This document shows positions 7,879 to 15,632 of a stretch of DNA of 64,000 nt, piece by piece (within the stretch, counting starts at the first letter, position 1; the number at the start of each line of letters is the position of its first letter). A program made the translations under genes and the position numbers. The notes under the pieces were generated by a model that did no database searches, had not been told where the DNA came from, and was given only the letters and a program-made list of their open reading frames with translations. This DNA is from Paracnuella aquatica (lineage in GTDB: Bacteria; Bacteroidota; Bacteroidia; Chitinophagales; Chitinophagaceae), in assembly GCF_003332885.2 (NCBI RefSeq), contig NZ_QOWJ01000001.1:310001-374000 (forward strand), in the 5' to 3' direction.

Positions 7879-9222
7879 TTAGATCTTTTTCTGCTGCCAC
7901 TTACCCTTTTTCAAATAAGTGTAAGAAAGGCCAAACATCAGCGACCAATACAATATCTCCGAAGCCCAACCCCAAATAATGGGCAGTTGATATACTTCTA
8001 GGGTTAGGTACACATAGCTGCAATAAACGATGATGGCACCAAGCTCAATCAAAAACGTCATGCGGCTGTTGCCGGTACCGGTTACAGCTTGCAGCCACAC
8101 GGTTCCAAATGCCATCAGCACCAGCGCCGAAGACACCAGGCGCAATACCGGTATCGCCATTTCCATAAAGTCTGGTCCCTGGCCGTAAATGCTTAAAAAC
8201 AGCTGCGGAAAAAGGTTCAGCAACAGGCAGATGGACAGTGCCGTTCCTGCGCTCAGCTTAGTAATCTTGCCAATCAGCGGCAGCACTTCATCATGTTTTT
8301 GCTGGCCAATCACGTTGCTCACCATCGCGTTGGAAGTGGCCGCAAAAGCCCAAACCGCCACGCCAAAAAATCCAAACACATTGCGCATGGTATTGGAAAC
8401 GGCGAGGCTGGTTTGCCCATGGTGCTCCACTAGGATGTAAAAAAACACCCAGCTGATGATGGAAATAGCGTGCTGAAAAACCAGCGGCCCTGACATGCCC
8501 GCAATCAGCCTAGCCTGTCCCGCATCCCAGCGAAAGCTTTGAAACAACTGGAATCGTTGCCCGATGCCCTTGGCCTGGATCACCAGATAAATAACAAACA
8601 TGCCCGTGAACTCCGCGATCACCGAAGCATAGGCGGCACCATTGAAACCCAGGTTGGGAAAACCCAGCTTGCCAAAAATGAGTGTGTAATCGAAAAAGAT
8701 ATTGGCGGCGGCTTCGGCAAGGGTGCCGGCAATCAGGAACCGGCTTTGGTTGGTGCCTACCAGCAACGCGTTGCGCATTTGGTAAATAAATAAGAACGGC
8801 AAACCCCATATGCGGATGCGCAAAAAATCGACCGACATGCGGTAGGTTTCTTCCGAATGCAGGGAAGCCCGCAAAATAAGCGGCGCCACAAAATAGGTGA
8901 CAAGGATGCCGAATAACGCAATGAGCAAGGAAATGAGCACGCCCTGGCTAAACAGTCGGCCAATTTCTTCCGGTTTGTTTTCGCCGGCACGGCGGGCAAT
9001 CAGCGCCTGCAGGCCATTGTTCAAGCCATAGCCAACCGACCCGAAAATGAGGTAATACACACCGGTAATGGAGGCCGTAGCCAACGATTGCTCGTTGAGG
9101 TGACCGAGGAAAATATTGTTGATGATAAAATTGGCCTGGGGCACCATCATCGCCAAGCTGATGGGCACCGCAATTTTCAGTATCTGCCGGTTGGAAGTAT
9201 TTACCTGTAAAGCCGTTTCCAT
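7879..9222 (-). CDS. MATE family efflux transporter
   Basis: Multidrug/toxin exporter of the inner membrane, Na+- or H+-coupled. The 447-aa protein has about 12 hydrophobic segments and the two-fold MATE repeat. 'ILKIAVPISLAMMVPQ' opens the first half, and 'MSGPLVFQHAISIISW' opens the second. The ATG at 9220-9222 (METALQVNTSNRQ) gives the standard length; codons further upstream would add an implausible cysteine-rich extension. It is divergent from the DUF3822 operon. Substrate cannot be told from sequence. Confidence 0.92.
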   Translation of the reverse strand: METALQVNTSNRQILKIAVPISLAMMVPQANFIINNIFLGHLNEQSLATASITGVYYLIFGSVGYGLNNGLQALIARRAGENKPEEIGRLFSQGVLISLLIALFGILVTYFVAPLILRASLHSEETYRMSVDFLRIRIWGLPFLFIYQMRNALLVGTNQSRFLIAGTLAEAAANIFFDYTLIFGKLGFPNLGFNGAAYASVIAEFTGMFVIYLVIQAKGIGQRFQLFQSFRWDAGQARLIAGMSGPLVFQHAISIISWVFFYILVEHHGQTSLAVSNTMRNVFGFFGVAVWAFAATSNAMVSNVIGQQKHDEVLPLIGKITKLSAGTALSICLLLNLFPQLFLSIYGQGPDFMEMAIPVLRLVSSALVLMAFGTVWLQAVTGTGNSRMTFLIELGAIIVYCSYVYLTLEVYQLPIIWGWASEILYWSLMFGLSYTYLKKGKWQQKKI

Positions 9223-9282
9223 AAAAAAGTGTTGCAAGCTACAACAACCATTTTTGTGTGCACCACATTTAGGCGGAATCGT

Positions 9283-9290
9283 TATTTTGC
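9283..9290 (+). promoter_or_regulatory. Probable -7 box of the DUF3822-rsmD-lpxK-rnr operon
   Basis: TATTTTGC resembles TAnnTTTG with one base less between TA and TTTG. The predicted start of transcription is near 9296, which would place any start codon before about 9300 outside the mRNA. Confidence 0.5.
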
Positions 9291-9309
9291 ACAGCATAAA
9301 ACCCGCATA

Positions 9310-10098
9310 TTGAAGACCCTTTTTGAATCAGGCAGGCTTTCAGTTGCACCTTCAGAAACACTGCTGATGGAGCTGGGCACCGAGTATTGTTTGCTGTCAA
9401 AAATGGATCCCGAAACCGGGGCACCCGCATTTGCGCGGCTCTATGCTTTTCCCGAAAGAAACCTGCAAGCGGCATTGGAATCAATTGTTGGTTTGGTAAA
9501 AGAAAGCGCAGCGGACGACGTTCACCTGGTGGCCTCACTTGCATTTCCGCAAGCTGCCATTGTACCCGAAGCTAACGGGGTTGCGTACCCGCAAATGCTA
9601 CAGGCGCTGTTTCCGGGCAGCATTGGCAGGCCGGCAACTTATGTAAATGGAAAAACCTACGCCTTCCACGTCCCGCCGGCAGTTCACCAGGTACTGGGCA
9701 AACATTTCCGCTCCGTGGAATACCGGCCGGCAATTGCTTGTGTGCCGGAAGGCGACGGCGAAGCCAACAGCATCCATGTATTTTTTGTTGATCACCAGAT
9801 CAGGGTGGCTGTTTACAAACAACACCAATTGCAGCTGGTGCAGCAGTACAGCTTCCAGGTGCCGCTGGATGTGGTGTATTATTTATTGAAAATATGCACC
9901 GAGTTTAGCCTGTCGCAGCAGGAAACGTTGGTTTCGGTTTCCGGTTTTATCGAAGCTGTGTCGCCCTTGTATAAAGAGCTGCACCAATATTTCCTTAATA
10001 TCCGGTTCAGCCCGCTCCAATCGGTGGACATTGACGGGCAGCCCGTGCCGCAATATTATTTTTCTTCACTGTACAACCTGGCTCAATGCGCATTATAA
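9310..10098 (+). CDS. DUF3822 family protein
   Basis: About 262 aa, cytoplasmic, no signal peptide or membrane segment. It matches the Bacteroidetes DUF3822 family, which has an actin/ASKHA-like look: two halves, 'LLMELGTEYCLLSKMD' and 'ANSIHVFFVDHQIRVAVYK'. DUF3822 genes commonly sit next to rsmD, as here, where the stop overlaps the rsmD start by 13 bases. The start is uncertain. TTG 9310 (KTLFESG) fits the promoter and family length; ATG 9367 would remove about 19 residues. Function unknown, though the tight coupling to rsmD suggests a link to ribosome assembly or simply co-expression. Confidence 0.8.
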   Translation: MKTLFESGRLSVAPSETLLMELGTEYCLLSKMDPETGAPAFARLYAFPERNLQAALESIVGLVKESAADDVHLVASLAFPQAAIVPEANGVAYPQMLQALFPGSIGRPATYVNGKTYAFHVPPAVHQVLGKHFRSVEYRPAIACVPEGDGEANSIHVFFVDHQIRVAVYKQHQLQLVQQYSFQVPLDVVYYLLKICTEFSLSQQETLVSVSGFIEAVSPLYKELHQYFLNIRFSPLQSVDIDGQPVPQYYFSSLYNLAQCAL

Positions 10099-10649
10099 GT
10101 GGCACACTGGGCGGCCGCCGCATTCACCCGCCGGCAAATATGCCCCACACCCGTCCAACAACCGATATTGCCAAAGAAGGCTTGTTCAATATTTTGCAAA
10201 ACACGATCGACTTCGAGTCGCTTAAATCGCTGGACCTGTTTGGCGGTACTGGCGCCATCACTTACGAGCTGGCCAGCCGGGGCGTACCCGATTTGACCAT
10301 TGTAGAAAAAGACAATGCAATGGCTGCCTTTATCCAAAAGAATTTGCAGCAATTGGGGCTGGATGGCGTTAAACTGGTAAAGTCGGAAGTATTTCGTTTT
10401 ATTGAAACCTGCAAACAAAGCTTCAGTTTTATTTTTGCCGGCCCGCCTTATGCGCTGACCACCATCGACGACCTGCCACTGAAAATATTTCAGCATGGAT
10501 TGTTACTGCCCGGTGGTGTGTTTGTGCTGGAACATACGCCACGCAACAATTACGAGTCGAACCCGCATTTTGTAAAAGTCCGCAACTACGGCACCACCGT
10601 ATTTTCTTTTTTTGAAAACAATGCAGCCGATGGCGGTAACGATGCGTAA
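10086..10649 (+). CDS. rsmD: 16S rRNA (guanine966-N2)-methyltransferase RsmD, altered motif IV
   Basis: Would methylate N2 of G966 in 16S rRNA using S-adenosylmethionine. The 187-aa protein has the family N-terminus (MRIISGTLGGRRIHPP), 'TRPTTDIAKEGLFNIL', and the SAM motif I 'LDLFGGTGAITYELASRG'. Motif IV, normally (D/N)PP(Y/F), reads A-G119-P-P-Y here: codon 119 at 10440-10442 is GGC where GAC is expected. That residue contacts the target amino group in this class, so activity may be reduced or lost, or the base may be a sequencing error. It overlaps DUF3822 by 13 bases and the next gene by 8. Confidence 0.9.
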   Translation: MRIISGTLGGRRIHPPANMPHTRPTTDIAKEGLFNILQNTIDFESLKSLDLFGGTGAITYELASRGVPDLTIVEKDNAMAAFIQKNLQQLGLDGVKLVKSEVFRFIETCKQSFSFIFAGPPYALTTIDDLPLKIFQHGLLLPGGVFVLEHTPRNNYESNPHFVKVRNYGTTVFSFFENNAADGGNDA

Positions 10650-11208
10650 AAAAGAAGCCCGTGCCCATTTCCGGGCACAACGTGCCGCCGTTACCGATGT
10701 GCAAAAAACAAAATGGGACGACCTGTTGCTGATTCAGTTGCAGCAGCTGCATTTGCCGTTCCTCAATCATGTTTTGAGTTATTACCCCGCTGATGAAAAA
10801 GGCGAAGCGGAAACTTTCTTCATCACCGATTTTCTGCGGTTTCAAAATCCGGGTGTGGAAGTGGCTTATCCCCGCATTGAAGGCGATGGATTGATGCACG
10901 CCGTGGTGCCGCAATCCGAGGATGATTTTGTGCCCAACGCATATCAAATTTTGGAGCCGGTTGGTGATCACATCATTCAGCCGGAGCAAATTGAATTGGT
11001 ATTGGTGCCCTTGTTATGCTTTGATGAACAGGGCAACCGCGTTGGTTATGGAAAAGGATATTACGACCGCTTTTTGCAGCAGTGCAATTCCGATTGTTTG
11101 AAGGTGGGCCTGAGTTACTTTGAGCCCATTGCGCAAATAGAAGACGCCAGTGAATATGACGTACCTTTAAACCTTTGTATCACTCCGCAAAAGGTTTATG
11201 TTTTCTAA
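10642..11208 (+). CDS. 5-formyltetrahydrofolate cyclo-ligase
   Basis: ATP-dependent conversion of 5-formyl-THF to 5,10-methenyl-THF, recycling a folate side product. The 188-aa protein from MRKKEARAHFRAQR has the family signatures 'VLSYYPADEKGE' for the substrate pocket and 'NRVGYGKGYYDRFL' for the ATP/phosphate site, then 'VGLSYFEPI' and 'DVPLNLCITP'. ATG 10642 is chosen because it gives an 8-base overlap with rsmD and starts exactly at the conserved N-terminus; ATG 10612 would add ten residues. Part of the 9310-14362 operon. Confidence 0.93.
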   Translation: MRKKEARAHFRAQRAAVTDVQKTKWDDLLLIQLQQLHLPFLNHVLSYYPADEKGEAETFFITDFLRFQNPGVEVAYPRIEGDGLMHAVVPQSEDDFVPNAYQILEPVGDHIIQPEQIELVLVPLLCFDEQGNRVGYGKGYYDRFLQQCNSDCLKVGLSYFEPIAQIEDASEYDVPLNLCITPQKVYVF

Positions 11209-12274
11209 CTGGTTTCTGAAATCATTCCGCATTCTTTTACTGCCGTTTGCCTTGCTGTATGGCGCTATTGTGGTGCTGCGCAACCGGATGTATGATAAAA
11301 AAATTTTGCGCTCCACATCGTTTGGGCTGCCGCTTATTTGTGTAGGCAACCTGTCAACTGGCGGCACCGGCAAATCGCCGATGGTGGAACTGTTGGTAAA
11401 AAACTTAAAGGGGGAATTTAAAGTGGCTACGCTGAGCCGCGGGTACAAAAGAAAAACAACTGGCTATGCGCTGGCCTCTGAAAAAACTACGGCTATTGAT
11501 ATCGGTGATGAACCCATGCAGTTTTACCGAAAATTTCCCGACGTGCCCGTGGCAGTAGGTGAGGAGCGCATTGTGGCCATTCCGCAACTGCTGCACGACC
11601 GCCCCGATACGGAAGCCATCATCTTGGACGATGCATTCCAGCACCGCTCCATTCAACCGGGTTTTAATATCCTGCTCACCGATTGTAACAACCTGTTTAC
11701 CCGCGACTTTTTTTTACCCACCGGCGATCTGCGCGACGAACGTGGCTCGTACCGGCGGGCACAAACAATTGTGGTAACCAAATGCCCGGCAGATATGAGC
11801 GAAGAAATGCGGCAGGGCATTGTTGCTGAAATTGAACCAATGCCAACGCAAAAGGTTTATTTTACCACCATTGCCTATGGCACGCCGTATCATTTGGTGA
11901 ATGGAGAAGAGATGGTATTGCAAAGCGCCACCGAGGTGTTGCTGGTTACCGGCATTGCCAACCCCAACCCGCTGAAAAAGCACCTGGAGCACCAAACCAA
12001 CCAGTACCACCTGATGTCGTATGGCGACCACCATATTTTTACCATCGACGATTTCAAGGAAATAAAAAAGCGGTTCTATGCGCTGCAGGCAAGCAATAAA
12101 GTGATACTCACCACCGAAAAGGACGCCATGCGGCTGCTGAAGTTTGCGGCCGAGATGGATGGCATACCTTTTTATGTTTTACCAATTGAACACCGCTTTC
12201 TGTTTGGCGGTCAGGAGGCCTTTTTACAAACTGTTGCTAACTTCATAAGGCACTTTAAAAAAACGGAATCATAA
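11198..12274 (+). CDS. lpxK: Tetraacyldisaccharide 4'-kinase
   Basis: Phosphorylates the 4' position of the lipid A disaccharide precursor at the inner face of the cytoplasmic membrane. At 358 aa it is of normal length, with an N-terminal membrane-associated hydrophobic helix (LLLPFALLYGAIVVL) and the Walker A loop 'VGNLSTGGTGKSPMVE'. 'LSRGYKRKT', 'DDAFQHRSI' and the late 'LTTEKDAMRL' also fit. It overlaps the preceding gene by 11 bases and ends 3 bases before rnr, so it is translated as part of the operon. Confidence 0.95.
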   Translation: MFSNWFLKSFRILLLPFALLYGAIVVLRNRMYDKKILRSTSFGLPLICVGNLSTGGTGKSPMVELLVKNLKGEFKVATLSRGYKRKTTGYALASEKTTAIDIGDEPMQFYRKFPDVPVAVGEERIVAIPQLLHDRPDTEAIILDDAFQHRSIQPGFNILLTDCNNLFTRDFFLPTGDLRDERGSYRRAQTIVVTKCPADMSEEMRQGIVAEIEPMPTQKVYFTTIAYGTPYHLVNGEEMVLQSATEVLLVTGIANPNPLKKHLEHQTNQYHLMSYGDHHIFTIDDFKEIKKRFYALQASNKVILTTEKDAMRLLKFAAEMDGIPFYVLPIEHRFLFGGQEAFLQTVANFIRHFKKTES

Positions 12275-12277
12275 CAC

Positions 12278-14362
12278 ATGGGTAGGAAAAACGGAAAAGA
12301 TAAAAAAAAGCACCGGCAGCATGGTTCGGCCGACGAACATCGTGGCCGGCTGGAAGTTACCCGCTCGGGGATGGGTTTTGTAGTGGTGGAAGGACTGGAA
12401 ACCGACATTTTGGTAAAACCCAACGATTTTAATACGGCGCTCAACGGCGATACCGTGGTGGTGCAGGTGCTGCCGCAGCGCGACAGCCGACGCATGCAGG
12501 GAACGGTAACAAAAGTGCTGGACAGAAAACAAAGCGAGTTTATTGGCGCCCTGCAAATGAACAAAGGCTTTGCTTTTTTTGTGGCTGACAGCGACCGCAA
12601 GATGCCGGACATTTTTGTGCCGCAAAATGCGTTCAACGAGGCAAAAGACGGCGACCGCGTGGTGGTGCGCATTACCAAATGGGAAGAAGGCAGCAACAAG
12701 CGGCCCGAAGGCGAAGTGGTAACGGTGCTCAACGAGAATGAAGGGCAGGTGGCAATGAAGGAAATTCTGTTGGAAAATGGCTTTCCGCTGGAGTTTCCCG
12801 ACGAAGCGCTGGAAGAAGCAGCCCGCATTCCCGACACGATCCCGCACAGCGAAATTGACCGCCGCCGTGACTTCCGGAACATACTTACGTTTACCATCGA
12901 CCCGGTGGATGCAAAGGATTTTGACGATGCACTGTCGATCAGGGTGTTGAAAAACGGCAACTACGAAATAGGCGTGCACATTGCCGATGTAAGTCATTAT
13001 GTGCAACCCGATACCGCGCTGGATGATTTTGCGTACCGCAAAGCCACATCGGTTTACCTGCCTGACCGGGTGAATCCGATGCTGCCCGAACATATTTCAA
13101 ACGTGTTGTGTTCGTTGCGGCCGCATGAGGATAAATTGACTTTTTCGGCCGTTTTTGAAATGACGCCCAAAGGCGCTGTGAAAAGCCATTGGGTGGGCCG
13201 CACGGTCATTCATTCCGACCACCGGTTTACTTACGAAGAAGTGCAGGATGTCATTGAAAAGCAGGAAGGACTTTACCTCGACGAAATAATGCTGCTGCAC
13301 AACATAGCACAGCGGCTGCGCAAAAAGCGCTTCGATAACGGCGCCATTTCCTTTTCATCGCAGGAAGTTCGGTTCAAACTCGATGAAGAAGGCAAGCCGA
13401 TCGGCATTGTGGTAAAAGAAAGCAAGGAGTCGCATCAACTGATCGAAGAGTTTATGCTGCTTGCCAACCGCATTGTGGCCACCGTGGTATCGAAAGTAAA
13501 AGTGGACAAAAAAGAATTGCCGTTTCCGTACCGGGTTCACGACCTGCCGTCGGAAGAAAAGCTGACGCCATTCATTGCATTTGCCCGCAAGTTTGGCCAC
13601 AAATTCGACCTCTCTACGCCTGATAAAATTGCCGAGTCGTTCAACACCATGTTGGAGGACGTAAAAGGCAAACCCGAGCAGCATGTGCTGGAGCAACTGG
13701 GCATCCGCACCATGGCAAAAGCGGCGTACACCATCGAAAACATTGGACACTACGGGCTGGGTTTTGAAAACTATTGTCATTTCACTTCGCCCATCCGCCG
13801 CTACCCCGATATTTTGGCGCACCGCATTTTGCACGAAGTGCTGACGCAAAACATTCGGGTGGATAAAAAGCTGGAACAAAAATGCAAACACTGCAGCGAA
13901 CGGGAACGCGCCGCAATGGAAGCGGAGCGGGCCGCCAATAAATACAAACAGGTTGAATTCATGCGCCAGTTTCTGGGCGAAGAATTCGACGGTGTTATTT
14001 CAGGTGTTTCCTCGTTTGGCTTTTGGGTGGAAACCGTGGAGCACAAATGCGAAGGTTTAGTAAGCATTGCATCACTTGTGGAGTACGACGAGTTTCGCCA
14101 TGTAGATACCGATTATATGCTGGTGGGTGCCCGCAGCGGCCGCAAGTTCCGCATGGGCGATAAGGTGCGCATCCGGGTAATTGCTGCCAACCTCACCAAG
14201 CGCCAGCTTGACTATGAATGGGTGCTGACACCGATGGAAGTAGCGGACGATGGAGCACAACCCAATCCGAAAAGAGCATCGCGGCCAAAATCCACCAAAG
14301 CAAAAGGCAGCAAGGAATTGCCCGAAAAACAAAAACGCAGGCGTAAAAAAGAAGGGGAGTAG
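12278..14362 (+). CDS. rnr: Ribonuclease R
   Basis: Processive 3'-5' exoribonuclease of the RNB family that degrades structured RNA. The 694-aa protein has a basic N-terminus, then two OB/cold-shock domains (about residues 20-160). The RNB catalytic domain contains 'TIDPVDAKDFDDA', with the metal-binding aspartates, and 'RYPDILAHR'. A C-terminal S1 domain (about 570-650, 'FDGVISGVSSFGFWVE') is followed by a lysine-rich tail (KRASRPKSTKAKGSK) that helps RNA binding in this family. Last gene of the 9310-14362 operon. A long hairpin (14370-14414) follows the stop. Confidence 0.96.
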   Translation: MGRKNGKDKKKHRQHGSADEHRGRLEVTRSGMGFVVVEGLETDILVKPNDFNTALNGDTVVVQVLPQRDSRRMQGTVTKVLDRKQSEFIGALQMNKGFAFFVADSDRKMPDIFVPQNAFNEAKDGDRVVVRITKWEEGSNKRPEGEVVTVLNENEGQVAMKEILLENGFPLEFPDEALEEAARIPDTIPHSEIDRRRDFRNILTFTIDPVDAKDFDDALSIRVLKNGNYEIGVHIADVSHYVQPDTALDDFAYRKATSVYLPDRVNPMLPEHISNVLCSLRPHEDKLTFSAVFEMTPKGAVKSHWVGRTVIHSDHRFTYEEVQDVIEKQEGLYLDEIMLLHNIAQRLRKKRFDNGAISFSSQEVRFKLDEEGKPIGIVVKESKESHQLIEEFMLLANRIVATVVSKVKVDKKELPFPYRVHDLPSEEKLTPFIAFARKFGHKFDLSTPDKIAESFNTMLEDVKGKPEQHVLEQLGIRTMAKAAYTIENIGHYGLGFENYCHFTSPIRRYPDILAHRILHEVLTQNIRVDKKLEQKCKHCSERERAAMEAERAANKYKQVEFMRQFLGEEFDGVISGVSSFGFWVETVEHKCEGLVSIASLVEYDEFRHVDTDYMLVGARSGRKFRMGDKVRIRVIAANLTKRQLDYEWVLTPMEVADDGAQPNPKRASRPKSTKAKGSKELPEKQKRRRKKEGE

Positions 14363-14369
14363 TGAAGTG

Positions 14370-14414
14370 CAAGGCGACGCAACAAGTGACCGAGTTCTTT
14401 GTTGTGTTGCTTTG
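14370..14414. repeat. Long hairpin after rnr
   Basis: CAAGGCGACGCAACAAG (14370-14386) pairs with CTTTGTTGTGTTGCTTTG (14397-14414) over about 17 positions, allowing three G-U pairs and one bulge. The loop is 10 nt. No T-run follows, so it is not a standard terminator. It starts 7 bases after the rnr stop and may be a mature or decayed member of the inverted-arm elements, although a 7- or 8-bp period is not clear. Confidence 0.55.
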
Positions 14415-14461
14415 TTAACCAAACGACTTGCCTTTTTATATTCGCGCCCCACCATTATCAC

Positions 14462-15427
14462 ATGCAAACATTTGAACAGCTTTCTTCGCAGTTTACCGAA
14501 TACTTTCAGCAGGACCATTTTCCGCAGGAGCCCGCCACCTTATACCAGCCCAACCGCTACTTTTTGCAACTGGGCGGAAAAAGGGTGCGGCCGGTTGGCT
14601 GCCTGATGGGCAACGAGCTGTTCGACAATATTGTGCCCGATGCCTGGAAAGTGGCAACGGCTATTGAGCTGTTCCACAATTTTACGCTGATCCACGACGA
14701 CATTATGGACCGGGCGCCGCTGCGCCGCGGCATGCCCACAGTGCACCATAAATATGGCGAAAGCACAGCGCTGCTTGCCGGCGATGTAATGCTGGTGGCG
14801 GCTTACGAAAACCTGCGCAAAATTTCGCCGAATTTTTTGGTGCCGGTGTTGGGGCTGTTTAATAAAACAGCCCGCGAGGTATGCGAAGGCCAGCAACTGG
14901 ATATGGATTTTGAGCAGCGCGATGATGTAACCCTTGATGAATACGAGCACATGATCAGCCTGAAAACTTCGGTGCTGATGGCGGGATCGCTGAAGCTGGG
15001 CGCCATACTGGGTGGCGCATCCAAACGCAACCAGGACCTGATTTACGAATTTGGCCGGAAAGTGGGCCTTGCCTTCCAGGTGCAGGACGATTACCTGGAT
15101 GCTTTTGGCGACCCGGAAAAATTTGGCAAACAGGTAGGTGGCGATATCAAAGCCAATAAAAAAACATTTTTGCTGATTCATGCGCTGCAAACGGCGGACA
15201 AGGGCCAGCGCGAATCGCTGCAGCACCTGATGCTGACCAACTCCGACAATAAAGTGGATGATGTGTTGCAACTGTTCCGGCAAACCGGCGTGGACCAATG
15301 GGCCCGCGAACTGCAGGACAATTATTTGCAACAGGCATTACAACACCTCGAAGATATTGCCGTAACCTCGTCGCGTAAAGAGCCACTGCGCCAACTGGCG
15401 TTGTACCTGGTGCAGCGGGAGCATTAA
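14462..15427 (+). CDS. Polyprenyl synthetase (farnesyl/geranylgeranyl diphosphate synthase type)
   Basis: Head-to-tail condensation of isopentenyl diphosphate with allylic diphosphates, supplying precursors for quinones, carotenoids and undecaprenyl phosphate. The 321-aa enzyme shows the first aspartate-rich motif 'LIHDDIMDRAPLRRG', the second 'FQVQDDYLDAFGD', and 'LGGKRVRP' at the substrate site. ATG 14462 is chosen; the frame extends upstream but with non-coding-like sequence across the promoter. A likely -7 box, TATATTCG, lies at 14437-14444. Product chain length is not certain: the residues before the first motif (ELFHNFTL, Phe at -5) fit short-chain products (C15-C20). Confidence 0.92.
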   Translation: MQTFEQLSSQFTEYFQQDHFPQEPATLYQPNRYFLQLGGKRVRPVGCLMGNELFDNIVPDAWKVATAIELFHNFTLIHDDIMDRAPLRRGMPTVHHKYGESTALLAGDVMLVAAYENLRKISPNFLVPVLGLFNKTAREVCEGQQLDMDFEQRDDVTLDEYEHMISLKTSVLMAGSLKLGAILGGASKRNQDLIYEFGRKVGLAFQVQDDYLDAFGDPEKFGKQVGGDIKANKKTFLLIHALQTADKGQRESLQHLMLTNSDNKVDDVLQLFRQTGVDQWARELQDNYLQQALQHLEDIAVTSSRKEPLRQLALYLVQREH

Positions 15428-15428
15428 A

Positions 15429-15580
15429 TGGTTAGGGTTGGAGATTATTGATTATTCATTATTGATTATTAGGTTCATCGCCATATGCCTTCCGTAAAGG
15501 CAATAACAAGAATGAATAATCAATAATCCAGTAATTGCTATAAACTCCCAACTGTCAACGATCAACTCCCAACTACTTCT
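15429..15580. repeat. Inverted-arm heptad repeat element B
   Basis: The left arm holds GATTATT, GATTATT, CATTATT, GATTATT in 7-bp phase (15443-15470), preceded by GGTTGGAG-like sequence. The right side has the complement in two blocks: AATAATC, AATAATC (15515-15528) and AACTCCC, AACTGTC, AACGATC, AACTCCC, AACTACT (15543-15577). It fills the gap between the prenyl synthase stop and the permease promoter. Confidence 0.85.
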
Positions 15581-15604
15581 CCCGCAGTTTTCAATCCATT
15601 GCAT

Positions 15605-15612
15605 TATTTTGC
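15605..15612 (+). promoter_or_regulatory. Probable -7 box of the amino-acid permease gene
   Basis: TATTTTGC, one base short of TAnnTTTG, 20 bases before the ATG; same form as at 9283. Confidence 0.45.
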
Positions 15613-15632
15613 CGCACTAAATTCTGCACTTA

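Noticed and set aside
14540..15331. 263-codon minus-strand frame in the prenyl synthase gene
   Set aside because: Mirror of a recognised enzyme; no start signal, no motif.
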